Below are positions 15,556 through 22,467 of a DNA stretch of 30,707 nucleotides, in pieces; position 1 is the stretch's first letter, and every line of letters begins with the position of its first letter. The position numbers and the translations under genes are program-made. The notes under the pieces are model-generated. The model did no database searches. It was not told the origin of the DNA and worked only from the letters and a program-made list of their open reading frames with translations. The DNA comes from CAYLWN01 sp964387625 (GTDB taxonomy: Bacteria > Patescibacteriota > Microgenomatia > UBA10105): the NCBI GenBank assembly GCA_964387625.1, contig CAYLWN010000011.1, forward strand, positions 1 to 30,707, read 5' to 3'.

Positions 15556-16893
15556 TTATTGTATCGGATTTAATGTTACTGTTTCTTGACGAATTCCTGA
15601 AATATTTAAAGACGCTGTTGCTTCCTGATAACCACTTATATTTATTTTTAAATCATAAAAACCGGGTAATAAACCTCCAAAAAATACCTGACCAAAGTCA
15701 GCAGAGCCTGACGCCGATGTATATTTAGTTAAATCAGCAGATGGAGTGCTGACTAAATTTGCACTGGCTGATGCTTGTAATTCTCCTGACGAATTTTTAA
15801 CAGCCACCAAAAGCGAAGTATTAGTTTTGGGAACTGCGACAATACTCATAGATAAATTACTACCAGGAGCGATGGCAATAGGATTTAAAGGATTTGAGCC
15901 GGCTAAATTATGATATGAATCAGAAAAATCCAATGTATAAATATCCCATTCCAGTCCAGGAATACTTACATAACCGCCGCCGGTGTTTGTGGTGTAAGAA
16001 TATTTATGAACTGGTTCATCATTAGTGTCATTACCGATAATTTTTGAGCCTTGCAAGGTAAATCTAACATTTGCAATCAAGGGATATCCTAATTCCTGGC
16101 CACCATAAGAAGTAATGGATAATCCTGAAACTGAGTCAATTGCAAAAGAATCCTGTGTAATTTGACCGGCAAATACGCTTAAGAGCGGATGTAATGGATT
16201 TGCCACCTGAGCAGTTGTATAAGTTTTATCAGTAGAAAAATTTTGTTTAGTTATGGAAATTTCATAACAGGCAAGACAAGCTGGAGCACCGGGTAAAACT
16301 ACTAATCCAAAAGCATCTGAAAGCGTTTGTAAATGAATATTTGGAGTTACGTTAACATTATCTATTTTTACAGTGGCATTCGGTACAGATTGACCCTGGG
16401 AATCGAAAACTGATAAAAATAAAGTACCCCCACCGCTGATGGTTTCTATGCCTTTGGGAACGAAATTTGTAACTAAAGAAACCGGTATGCGGGAAGGATA
16501 TACACCATTCCAAGTGATTTCGATACGCACCCGCTTATAATCAGTATTAACCGAATCTGTAGGAGCTAAATTATCAAACGGGTCGTCAATATAGATAATA
16601 GACGTAGTTATGGTAAAAGGTAAATTATTTATGGTTACAGTTTCAGATGGATCAATTGGGCCTGAAGGTATACCGCCAACAGTACCAACATTAGCATATG
16701 GTAAATTTCTAATGGTTTCCATTTTTGACTGCGCCAAAGCTAAAGCCACAATGCGGACGCGTGATTCACCGACATTCTGTAAAATCATGTGCAATATTGA
16801 AGCAATTGATGCAAAAAAAATTCCCAAAACAGCTATGGCTACTAGCGTCTCCACCATAGTAAATCCGTTTTTCCAATGTTTAAAAAACTTCAT
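15556..16893 (-). CDS. Large PilV-like minor pilin with transthyretin-like beta domains
   Basis: The 445-residue protein has a prepilin leader, MKFFKHWKNG, followed by FTMVETLVAIAVLGIFF, with cleavage expected at G10/F11 and Glu at mature position 5. A PilV-like region (ALALAQSKMETIRNLPY) follows. Residues from about 155 onward look like carboxypeptidase-regulatory or transthyretin-type beta-sandwiches: GTLFLSVFDSQGQSVPNATV near 155, another in the middle, and NTSLLVAVKNSSGEL near 345. The ACLAC pair could form a disulfide. Such domains are uncommon on a pilin and suggest an adhesive extension. It is the first gene of the operon, with a divergent promoter whose -10 lies seven bases before the ATG, so the mRNA is probably leaderless. 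Confidence 0.8.
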   Translation of the reverse strand: MKFFKHWKNGFTMVETLVAIAVLGIFFASIASILHMILQNVGESRVRIVALALAQSKMETIRNLPYANVGTVGGIPSGPIDPSETVTINNLPFTITTSIIYIDDPFDNLAPTDSVNTDYKRVRIEITWNGVYPSRIPVSLVTNFVPKGIETISGGGTLFLSVFDSQGQSVPNATVKIDNVNVTPNIHLQTLSDAFGLVVLPGAPACLACYEISITKQNFSTDKTYTTAQVANPLHPLLSVFAGQITQDSFAIDSVSGLSITSYGGQELGYPLIANVRFTLQGSKIIGNDTNDEPVHKYSYTTNTGGGYVSIPGLEWDIYTLDFSDSYHNLAGSNPLNPIAIAPGSNLSMSIVAVPKTNTSLLVAVKNSSGELQASASANLVSTPSADLTKYTSASGSADFGQVFFGGLLPGFYDLKINISGYQEATASLNISGIRQETVTLNPIQ

Positions 16894-16900
16894 TAATTCT

Positions 16901-16963
16901 ATCTTACGAATTTTGACTGATGGTTACAAGAGAGCTTGTAACACTTATTAAACATGCTACAAT
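16901..16963. promoter_or_regulatory. Symmetrical divergent promoters with palindromic -35 region
   Basis: GTTACAAG-AGAG-CTTGTAAC (16923-16942) is a perfect inverted repeat with eight-base arms. Each arm supplies a TTGTAA -35 box. On minus, the -35 at 16929-16924 is followed after 17 bases by TAAGAT (16906-16901). On plus, the -35 at 16936-16941 is followed after 16 bases by TACAAT (16958-16963), preceded by TGC as an extended -10. The two pilus operons are thus driven from one symmetrical site where a dimeric regulator could control both. Confidence 0.65.
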
Positions 16964-16999
16964 AAATTTAGTCGGTCTTTTATATCAGACGGAATTATT

Positions 17000-18433
17000 A
17001 TGTTGTTGCAACTGCCCAACTTATTTATACCAAAGCACAAATACTTCGGATTAGCCATCGGAAGATCATCATTACGCGGTTTAGAGCTTACATCTTCAGG
17101 TAAAGTGCGTTTAATGGTAGAAATGGGTTTTCCAAGAGAAGTATTTTCAGCCGGTATATTGGTCAAAAAAGATATTCTGATTGATTCGTTGAAAAAACTC
17201 TATATTGCGGGAAAATTTACGACTCCATATGTGGCTGTAAGTTTTTCTGAAGTATATGCCTACAGTAGGGAATATGCTATTCCAAAAATATCTAAAGAAG
17301 AAATTCATGAAGCAGTCAGTTGGCATGTGAAAGATTTATTTCCATTTCCTGCTGATGATTTATATTTTGATTGGAAAATCATTGAGACTAATGAAACGGA
17401 ATATAAACTTGCCGTAGTAGCTGTTCAAAAAAAAGTGCTTGATCCTTTAGTTTTAGCATTAAAAGAAGTTGGGTTAAAACCCTTGTGTTTTGAACCTGGA
17501 GCATCGGCCATAGCCAGATTATTGCTTTTAAAACCAGGAGAACATGCGTTGGTTACGGAAGTTAACAAACGTGGAGCCTATGTGACATTGGTTGAAGGAG
17601 AAAAGTCGATATTTACCACAGTGGTAAATTACACACAAACCGATACGATAGATATTTATTTAGGTAATATTTGTCAAACCATATCTGAAATTTCCCAGTA
17701 TTATATTGACAAAGGTATTATTAAAACACAAGAACAATTACAAATTATTGTAACAGGCGAGTTAGCCAGCACTGATTTAGTAGCAAAAATAAACAGCTGT
17801 TCAAAATATAAAAGCAAATTATTATCAGTAATTACCAATAATCCGGCTTTTAATAAAGCTTATGCTGTCGCAGCAGGAAAAATAGCTCCACCTATGGATC
17901 CGGAAACTATCAATTTGTTACCCAACGATTTACAAACGTTTTATGATCAGGAAAGAAAAGCCATATTTTTAAAAGGATTACTGGCTCGTGTTAGTATTTC
18001 CATGCTAGTTGTATTTTTAATATCATTATTTGCTTTTCTAGCCGTGTCAAATTTACGAATAAATTTAGATAACCGGGTAAAATTTTTGACAAACGCAACA
18101 AAAACTGAAGAAGGTAAAACTCAAAATCTGCTTCTACTTAATGCTCAAGCTAAAGATATTGTAGCTTTAGCGCCTATGCGTAAAACACCTAAAGATGAGC
18201 TATTGGCAATTTTAAAATTGGTTAACGACAAAATTATTATTACCGGGTGGGACTATGACGATGCCAAATTAACTTTTTCTTTGAGCGGTACTGCCGTATC
18301 CCGTGAGGAATTGTTGAATTTTAGAGATCAACTGGAAGCCAGTGAAGTATTTATCAAAGTGATGTTGCCTTTAGGGTCACTAGAAACACCGGAAAACGTT
18401 CGTTTTACAATCACATTTGTAACCAAAGAATAA
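17000..18433 (+). CDS. pilM: PilM-PilN fusion, type IV pilus assembly
   Basis: The 477-residue protein joins two proteins that are separate in most bacteria. Residues 1-300 are PilM-like with an actin fold. INLLP (304-308) is the short sequence by which the N-terminus of PilN binds PilM. One membrane helix (about 330-350) follows, then a coiled coil and an alpha/beta domain (about 395-477) as in PilN. The first phosphate-binding loop reads GLAIGRSSLRGLEL, where PilM normally has GxDIG, so the aspartate is replaced by alanine; the second loop (ALVTEVNKRGAYVTLVEG) also departs from DIG. Nucleotide binding may therefore be weak or lost. It is followed six bases later by pilO. Confidence 0.85.
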   Translation: MLLQLPNLFIPKHKYFGLAIGRSSLRGLELTSSGKVRLMVEMGFPREVFSAGILVKKDILIDSLKKLYIAGKFTTPYVAVSFSEVYAYSREYAIPKISKEEIHEAVSWHVKDLFPFPADDLYFDWKIIETNETEYKLAVVAVQKKVLDPLVLALKEVGLKPLCFEPGASAIARLLLLKPGEHALVTEVNKRGAYVTLVEGEKSIFTTVVNYTQTDTIDIYLGNICQTISEISQYYIDKGIIKTQEQLQIIVTGELASTDLVAKINSCSKYKSKLLSVITNNPAFNKAYAVAAGKIAPPMDPETINLLPNDLQTFYDQERKAIFLKGLLARVSISMLVVFLISLFAFLAVSNLRINLDNRVKFLTNATKTEEGKTQNLLLLNAQAKDIVALAPMRKTPKDELLAILKLVNDKIIITGWDYDDAKLTFSLSGTAVSREELLNFRDQLEASEVFIKVMLPLGSLETPENVRFTITFVTKE

Positions 18434-18439
18434 AAAAAT

Positions 18440-18991
18440 ATGCCTGAAAAAAATAAAACAAATATAAAAACCAGTTTTATCCAAATTTATGCGGTGATTA
18501 TTGGATTGCTACTCATATTGAATATAGCATTTATCATCATGGTTCAAAATCAGGTAAAAACCATAGCGCTGCTTAAAAAAGAACTTGTTGGGCTAGAGCA
18601 GAACAATCAAATAATATCTTCATCCAACGAAATTTCCACCACATATACAAATGAAATTGAAATGATATCCCGTGTTTTTCCATCTGAAGCTTTGATGCCG
18701 GAAGTGATCAAACAATTTGAATCAGAGATACGACTAAATACTGATAATTACAGATTGAAATTTAATTCAGTTACTCCGGTTGCAGAGCTGGACAGGTTAT
18801 ATTTGCCATTAACTTTAACAGTTGATACGGATGTTGTAAGACTGGTAAATTTACTTACCAGGATAGAACAAATGCCGTATATGACGCATGTAAACAGTAT
18901 TATTTCAAAAAATAACGAAGGTTTGTTAGGTAAATCAGAGATTACTATATCTCTTAAATTATATGTTCAAAACCCGTTTAACTCAAAATAA
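18440..18991 (+). CDS. pilO: PilO-like type IV pilus alignment protein
   Basis: The 183-residue protein has a short cytoplasmic N-terminus, one membrane helix at about 16-36, a coiled coil (about 38-72) and a C-terminal alpha/beta domain with LPLTLTVDTDVVRLVNLLTRIEQ, matching the ferredoxin-like domain of PilO. It would pair with the PilN half of the upstream fusion in the inner-membrane alignment complex. Sequence similarity is loose, as is usual for PilO, and the call rests mainly on layout and gene order. Its 3' end overlaps the next gene by 29 bases. Confidence 0.75.
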   Translation: MPEKNKTNIKTSFIQIYAVIIGLLLILNIAFIIMVQNQVKTIALLKKELVGLEQNNQIISSSNEISTTYTNEIEMISRVFPSEALMPEVIKQFESEIRLNTDNYRLKFNSVTPVAELDRLYLPLTLTVDTDVVRLVNLLTRIEQMPYMTHVNSIISKNNEGLLGKSEITISLKLYVQNPFNSK

Positions 18992-19178
18992 AGAAACAGT
19001 AATAGCTATAATTTTGTCTGTTGGATTGGTCATACTGATCGTGATTAATTTATGGACATTGATTCCTACGATTTGGACTGCTTTTACACAGCAGGAAAAA
19101 ACTAATCTTAAACAACCAATAGACATAGAATCTGTCAATCAAGCAATTGAAATTATTAATAATACAATTTCCAAATGA
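18963..19178 (+). CDS. Small single-pass membrane protein in the pilus operon
   Basis: The 71-residue protein begins within the last codons of pilO (29-base overlap in another frame). It has one strong hydrophobic segment at about residues 12-34 (VIAIILSVGLVILIVINLWTL) and a short polar tail. It resembles no family I know. Its place after pilO is where pilP is often found, but it has no lipoprotein signal and is much shorter than PilP. It may be an accessory subunit of the alignment complex. The overlap with pilO suggests coupled translation. The promoter of the major pilin begins at its stop codon. Confidence 0.6.
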   Translation: MFKTRLTQNKETVIAIILSVGLVILIVINLWTLIPTIWTAFTQQEKTNLKQPIDIESVNQAIEIINNTISK

Positions 19179-19207
19179 TTGACAACTGTTATGTCATTTG
19201 TTAGGCT
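19179..19207 (+). promoter_or_regulatory. Promoter of the major pilin
   Basis: A consensus TTGACA (19179-19184) overlaps the stop codon of the previous gene. After 17 bases comes TAGGCT (19202-19207), a weak -10. The leader would be about 40 bases and contains the strong ribosome binding site AAGGGGGTGAT (19242-19252). Confidence 0.5.
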
Positions 19208-19256
19208 AAATTTATAGGCAATTTTTTTATAATAATATTGAAAGGGGGTGATACAA

Positions 19257-19706
19257 ATGAAGCATTTATTAAAGAGAAAAGGTTTTACATTAATTGAATT
19301 ATTAGTAGTAATAGGTATTATCGGTATATTAGCAGCAGTTGTATTAGTAGCTGTTAACCCAGCACGTCAATTTGCTTCAGCTCGTGATACACAAAGACGA
19401 GCCGACTTATACGGTATCACCAACGCTATATATCAATATGCAACTGAAAATAACGGTAATTTACCAACAGTTATCACAACCACACCAGCTCATATTGGAA
19501 TTGGACCGGGTAACGTCAATTTAGCGACAACCGCATTAGGTGCACCTTTATTAGTGCCGACCTATATTGCAGCAATGCCTTTTGATCCATCAAATGGAAC
19601 TGTTGATGATTCACAATATACGATCTACAGAGATGTCAATGGTCGTGTTGTTGCAACAGCAGCCAGCGAATTGAATGTTGGCACAAGCATTACAGTCATC
19701 AGGTAA
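19257..19706 (+). CDS. Major type IV pilin (prepilin)
   Basis: The 149-residue prepilin has the leader MKHLLKRKG followed by FTLIELLVVIGIIGI, with cleavage expected at G9/F10 and Glu at mature position 5. The hydrophobic helix runs into NPARQFASARDTQRRADL, the helix-alpha1 C-half seen in many CPR and GspG-like pilins, followed by a compact globular domain. A GTG nine bases earlier (19248) is open in frame but lies within AAGGGGGTGAT, a near-perfect Shine-Dalgarno sequence, so ATG 19257 is the start. This is by far the strongest ribosome binding site in the window and points to high expression, hence the major-pilin call. Bases 19281-19393 are identical to the second pilin. Confidence 0.93.
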   Translation: MKHLLKRKGFTLIELLVVIGIIGILAAVVLVAVNPARQFASARDTQRRADLYGITNAIYQYATENNGNLPTVITTTPAHIGIGPGNVNLATTALGAPLLVPTYIAAMPFDPSNGTVDDSQYTIYRDVNGRVVATAASELNVGTSITVIR

Positions 19707-19724
19707 GATAAAACTTGTTTTTGT

Positions 19725-19764
19725 CTTCCATGGCTGCGGATGCCTGCCTGCGCAGGCAAGGAAG
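19725..19764. repeat. GC-rich hairpin repeat after the major pilin
   Basis: TGCCTG (19741-19746) pairs with CAGGCA (19753-19758), and CTTCC (19725-19729) pairs with GGAAG (19760-19764), making a two-part hairpin. Within it GCCTGCGCAGGC (19746-19757) is a perfect palindrome. The CCTGC core is shared with the hairpin at 10569-10582. There is no T-run on either strand directly after it, so it may stabilise the pilin mRNA rather than terminate it. Confidence 0.5.
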
Positions 19765-19784
19765 AAAAGTAAATAAAAAAAGAT

Positions 19785-19810
19785 AAAGCCCTCCCTAAAG
19801 GGAGGGCTTT
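19785..19810 (-). terminator. Rho-independent terminator of rnpB
   Basis: An 11-base-pair perfect stem, AAAGCCCTCCC paired with GGGAGGGCTTT, closes on a four-base loop. On the minus strand it is followed by ATCTTTTTTTATT, a good T-tract. It lies just after the 3' end of the RNase P RNA. Confidence 0.9.
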
Positions 19811-19820
19811 GATCATATTT

Positions 19821-20219
19821 GAAAAGCCTATAAGCCAGATTCTGTTCCCGACATCTATTATATTTCAAATGTAGTCGGGAGATGATTATTTCTCTAATGC
19901 CTTCATGCTTTTGCGTTATTTTTGCCCCTAATTGAGGCAAAAATGTCCAAAAACAAACTTGACGCAATTCGGAAGTTGCAGCCAGTGGGATTGCCTCGTT
20001 TCACTCAATTTCCATATCTATTGCTAGATTTAGGAAATAGCTCGTCTCTGTGGCTCTCTCAACCTGTCAATTCAGGTATCGTTTCCGATGATTTTCATCA
20101 TCAAAACACCAGTGGTATACCGTATGGTATACCATCACCGGTTTCCCGGAGTCGCTGTGTTTTTGCGCTGTCTGGACTTTCCTCCCCGACGTAACGTCGG
20201 GGCAACCATCCGGCTTTCC
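19821..20219 (-). ncRNA. rnpB: RNase P RNA
   Basis: This is the catalytic RNA that trims the 5' ends of tRNA precursors. The minus strand carries the conserved 5' core GGGGAGGAAAGTCCAGAC (about 20193-20176) and the 3' core GGGAACAGAATCTGGCTTAT (about 19851-19832), which together build helix P4. The ends pair to form P1: GAAAGCC at 20218-20212 with GGCTTTTC at 19828-19821, which sets the boundaries at about 399 bases. An ACAGAGACGAG segment (near 20048) matches a conserved internal region. A loop-rich arm near 20110 contains GGTATACC twice around ATAC and is a strong hairpin. The RNA has its own promoter and terminator and lies antisense to its neighbours. Ends are good to a few bases. Confidence 0.93.
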
Positions 20220-20225
20220 TTACAT

Positions 20226-20231
20226 ATTATA
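20226..20231 (-). promoter_or_regulatory. -10 box of rnpB
   Basis: A perfect TATAAT on the minus strand ends six bases before the inferred 5' end of RNase P RNA at about 20219. The -35 is weak: TGAGAA at 20254-20249, spacer 17. Confidence 0.65.
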
Positions 20232-20289
20232 TCAATACAAAGCAAATTTTCTCATATTTGTAAATAGCGGTAATTATGGTTAAATTAAG

Positions 20290-20397
20290 ATATACCGATA
20301 ACATTTAATGTTAAATGTATCGTGTATATGCTCGATCATCCTATTGGAATAATATTTTTGATCAAAAATATTATTAATTCAAAGAAGATCGGCATAA
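20290..20397 (+). repeat. Hairpin-rich structured element, copy 1
   Basis: The ends pair with each other: ATACCGAT (20292-20299) with ATCGGCAT (20388-20395), one mismatch. Inside are a seven-pair hairpin (20301-20307 with 20312-20318), a conserved 28-base core (20320-20347) and a perfect 28-base palindrome (20348-20375). The reverse complement of 22348-22454 has the same layout, with 25 of 28 core bases identical but different hairpin sequences that still pair. It sits directly before the gene at 20408. It could be a MITE-like mobile element or a structured RNA. Confidence 0.75.
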
Positions 20398-20407
20398 GAG
20401 AGTATTT

Positions 20408-21127
20408 ATGAAAAAAATATTCGGCAATAAACTGATCAATATAATTATTATTTTTATTGTAATATTTATTATTGTCACTTTAGTAATTATTAAAATTGGC
20501 GGAGCGTATAAAAGCGGTTTATTAAGTATTTTTCCGGATAAAAATAGCAGCGAATTGACCTCAACAAAAATCAGCAAAGTAAAAAAAATTACTTTAAAAG
20601 ATAACCTGCAAAATTGCATAGAAGTTACTTCTGACGGAGCAGTCAGGGTTTATAAAGATTGCGGTAAAGAATTAACAACGGCAGGAAGGGTAGCGGATCA
20701 AACAAACATTTTAAAACTGATAAAGTTACTTTCACAAAAAGATTTAAGTCAATATCTTACAAGAAAAAGTAATACTGATTATGAGTTAACTGTTGAAACA
20801 GATGATCAAACCATTACCATCTATTTACCCAATGATCCGGGAAGTCCGGGTCAAGAGATTATTGATATTATCAAAGATATTGAAAATAATTTAAATTCAC
20901 CTTCACCGTTTGCATCAAGCATAACTGTCCCTAATCCTTCAGGATATACCTATCCGTCGATAGTTCCATCAAGCGGAATTTTTGGTTCTCCATATCCGTC
21001 ACCAACTGATCAAACAACGGTTGCCAAACCTTTTGTATGCGATTTTACTGAAAGTGGTGGTGGAAAAAAACCGGTAAATGTTTCAAATATTATCTGTACG
21101 TCAGATCCGTCACCGGCACCGCTTTAA
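20408..21127 (+). CDS. Hypothetical membrane-anchored protein with Pro/Ser-rich tail
   Basis: The 239-residue protein has a positive N-terminus and one strong membrane helix (about residues 9-31) and is otherwise extracellular. Residues 60-165 form a small alpha/beta region with a Cys pair (C69, C85) that could be disulfide-bonded. From about 165 on, the chain is rich in Pro, Ser, Thr and Tyr, with repeated PSP/PYPS words, and ends in SDPSPAPL; this looks like a cell-wall-spanning or linker segment. No family is recognised. It lies immediately after structured-element copy 1, in a segment that also carries a second pilin, so a cell-surface role near the pilus is plausible but not shown. Confidence 0.7.
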   Translation: MKKIFGNKLINIIIIFIVIFIIVTLVIIKIGGAYKSGLLSIFPDKNSSELTSTKISKVKKITLKDNLQNCIEVTSDGAVRVYKDCGKELTTAGRVADQTNILKLIKLLSQKDLSQYLTRKSNTDYELTVETDDQTITIYLPNDPGSPGQEIIDIIKDIENNLNSPSPFASSITVPNPSGYTYPSIVPSSGIFGSPYPSPTDQTTVAKPFVCDFTESGGGKKPVNVSNIICTSDPSPAPL

Positions 21128-21128
21128 G

Positions 21129-21171
21129 CGTATAGCGCTTAGTCCGCCAGTTGGCGGATTAGCGTTTAGTG
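21129..21171. repeat. GC-rich hairpin repeat between two membrane-protein genes
   Basis: TCCGCC-AGTT-GGCGGA is the core (about 21149-21164), flanked by partly pairing arms GCGCTTAG and TTAGCGTT. The stem is long, but no T-run follows, so it is more likely a dispersed hairpin repeat than a terminator. Confidence 0.5.
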
Positions 21172-21190
21172 ATTTAGTTAATTTAATATT

Positions 21191-21799
21191 ATGAATAATT
21201 TGACTGACTCAAGAGCTGGAAAATATTACGCAGAAATTTATGCCTTAACTCCAAAAGAAGGAATTGTAATGGCTACAGTTTCTGCAAGAACAATGAACGC
21301 TAATTTTTCCTGGTTATATTCGCCGTTTTTAATTTATGGATCGCTAGGAATATTTTTTGGCATATTTTTTATATCGATGATTATTCAAATAATTTCCCGT
21401 TCAATTGATTTTAAAAGAACACTTTTAACGATTTCAGTTGCTTTTATTGTTGCCAGTGTACCCATATCTTTAAAAACTGCATTAGAATTTACTTCCACAC
21501 AAACCCGTGCAGTTCCTGAAGATATACCTCAAAATATCATTATTCAACAAAAAACACCGTCTTCTGTAGTTATTTCCTGGAATATTCAAACAGAAAGATT
21601 AGGTTCTGTTCGCTTTGGCAAAGCGCCTTTGAATTTAGATGAGGCACGGTTAACTATTTCCAATGCAGGCCAAAAAAGCAGTTTCCATAGTGTTGAGTTA
21701 ACGAAATTAGAGCCGGGTGGGGAATATGAAGCTGAAATTTTATCAGGAGACAGATGGTTTAACGATCAGGGACAACCGATCAAGATCAGTATACCTTAA
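21191..21799 (+). CDS. Membrane protein with C-terminal fibronectin III-like domain
   Basis: The 202-residue protein has two membrane helices, about residues 42-67 and 75-95. The C-terminal part, about 112-200, has the strand pattern of fibronectin III or purple-acid-phosphatase N-terminal domains: PQNIIIQQKTPSSVVISWNI, then GSVRFG, then HSVELTKLEPGGEYEAEI. No catalytic residues are evident. Such domains usually mediate binding at the cell surface. The first methionine has no Shine-Dalgarno site, and M27 is another possible start that would keep both helices. It sits between the Pro/Ser-rich protein and the second pilin. Confidence 0.65.
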   Translation: MNNLTDSRAGKYYAEIYALTPKEGIVMATVSARTMNANFSWLYSPFLIYGSLGIFFGIFFISMIIQIISRSIDFKRTLLTISVAFIVASVPISLKTALEFTSTQTRAVPEDIPQNIIIQQKTPSSVVISWNIQTERLGSVRFGKAPLNLDEARLTISNAGQKSSFHSVELTKLEPGGEYEAEILSGDRWFNDQGQPIKISIP

Positions 21800-21847
21800 A
21801 TTTGAATTGATATTTATTTTTATAAAAAATCGTGTAATAATAAAAAT

Positions 21848-22264
21848 ATGAGACGTGGTTTTACATTAATTGAATTATTAGTAGTAATAGGTATTATCGG
21901 TATATTAGCAGCAGTTGTATTAGTAGCTGTTAACCCAGCACGTCAATTTGCTTCAGCTCGTGATACACAGAGACGAGCAGATCTTTATGGTATCACCAAT
22001 GCCATATATCAGATGGCAATAGAAAATAACGGCGTACTGCCAACTATGATCACGACCACTCCAAATCGAATTGGTACTGATCCGGGTTTGGTAAATTTAT
22101 CTTCAATACTAGTGCCGACTTATATCTCATCTTTGCCCAAAGACCCTGCAACTGGAAACGATGGAAATACACAGTACTTTATTTACAGAAATGTTAATAA
22201 TCGGTTAGTTGCAACTGCAGCTAGTGAGTTAAACCCGGGTACGCCAATTCAGATAACCAGATAA
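21848..22264 (+). CDS. Second type IV pilin, paralogue of the major pilin
   Basis: The 138-residue prepilin has a very short leader, MRRG, followed by FTLIELLVVIGIIGI, with cleavage expected at G4/F5 and Glu at mature position 5. The stalk helix through RDTQRRADLYGITNAIYQ is the same as in the major pilin, while the globular half has diverged (TTTPNRIGTDPGLVNLSSI instead of a longer loop). Bases 21857-21969 are identical to 19281-19393, synonymous sites included. No strong ribosome binding site is present, unlike the major pilin, so it is probably expressed at lower level. It is the last gene of the segment enclosed by the two inverted structured elements. Confidence 0.9.
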   Translation: MRRGFTLIELLVVIGIIGILAAVVLVAVNPARQFASARDTQRRADLYGITNAIYQMAIENNGVLPTMITTTPNRIGTDPGLVNLSSILVPTYISSLPKDPATGNDGNTQYFIYRNVNNRLVATAASELNPGTPIQITR

Positions 22265-22347
22265 TAGTGTTTAACTATTCTTCCCGCAAAAAAATTTTCT
22301 TTTGTTTTTTTAAAATTCCAGTAAACTTTTAATATTATTATTCAATG

Positions 22348-22454
22348 GTATACCGATCTTCTATAATTTAGCAAGATTTTTTTAGATTAAAAATCTTGCT
22401 CTAATAAGATGATCGAGTATATACACGATGTATTTTCAAATACAATCGGTATAT
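22348..22454 (-). repeat. Hairpin-rich structured element, copy 2 (inverted)
   Basis: Read on the minus strand it has the same order as copy 1: ATACCGAT end, a seven-pair hairpin (TGTATTT with AAATACA, 22429-22444), the 28-base core (22428-22401), a hairpin of 11 pairs (22371-22381 with 22389-22399) and a GATCGGTAT end. Both hairpins differ in sequence from copy 1 yet pair perfectly. It lies 13 bases before ruvA. Confidence 0.75.
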
Positions 22455-22467
22455 AATAAGAGCCAAT

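Noticed and set aside
19248..19256. GTG start adding three codons to the major pilin
   Set aside because: The GTG is part of the Shine-Dalgarno sequence AAGGGGGTGAT; the ATG nine bases later has ideal spacing.
19611..19967. 118-codon minus-strand frame across the pilin 3' end and rnpB
   Set aside because: It runs through the terminator and the 3' part of RNase P RNA and shows no protein-like pattern.
20100..20135. GGTATACC repeat near 20113 as a third copy of the structured element's ends
   Set aside because: It forms a local hairpin inside RNase P RNA (GGTATACC-ATAC-GGTATACC), and the core of the element is absent.
19922..20194. 90-codon plus-strand frame
   Set aside because: It is the antisense of RNase P RNA, which explains the open frame and its higher GC.
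22265..22320. Terminator after the second pilin
   Set aside because: Only a five-pair ATAGT/ACTAT hairpin is visible, and the T-rich stretch is interrupted and too far away.
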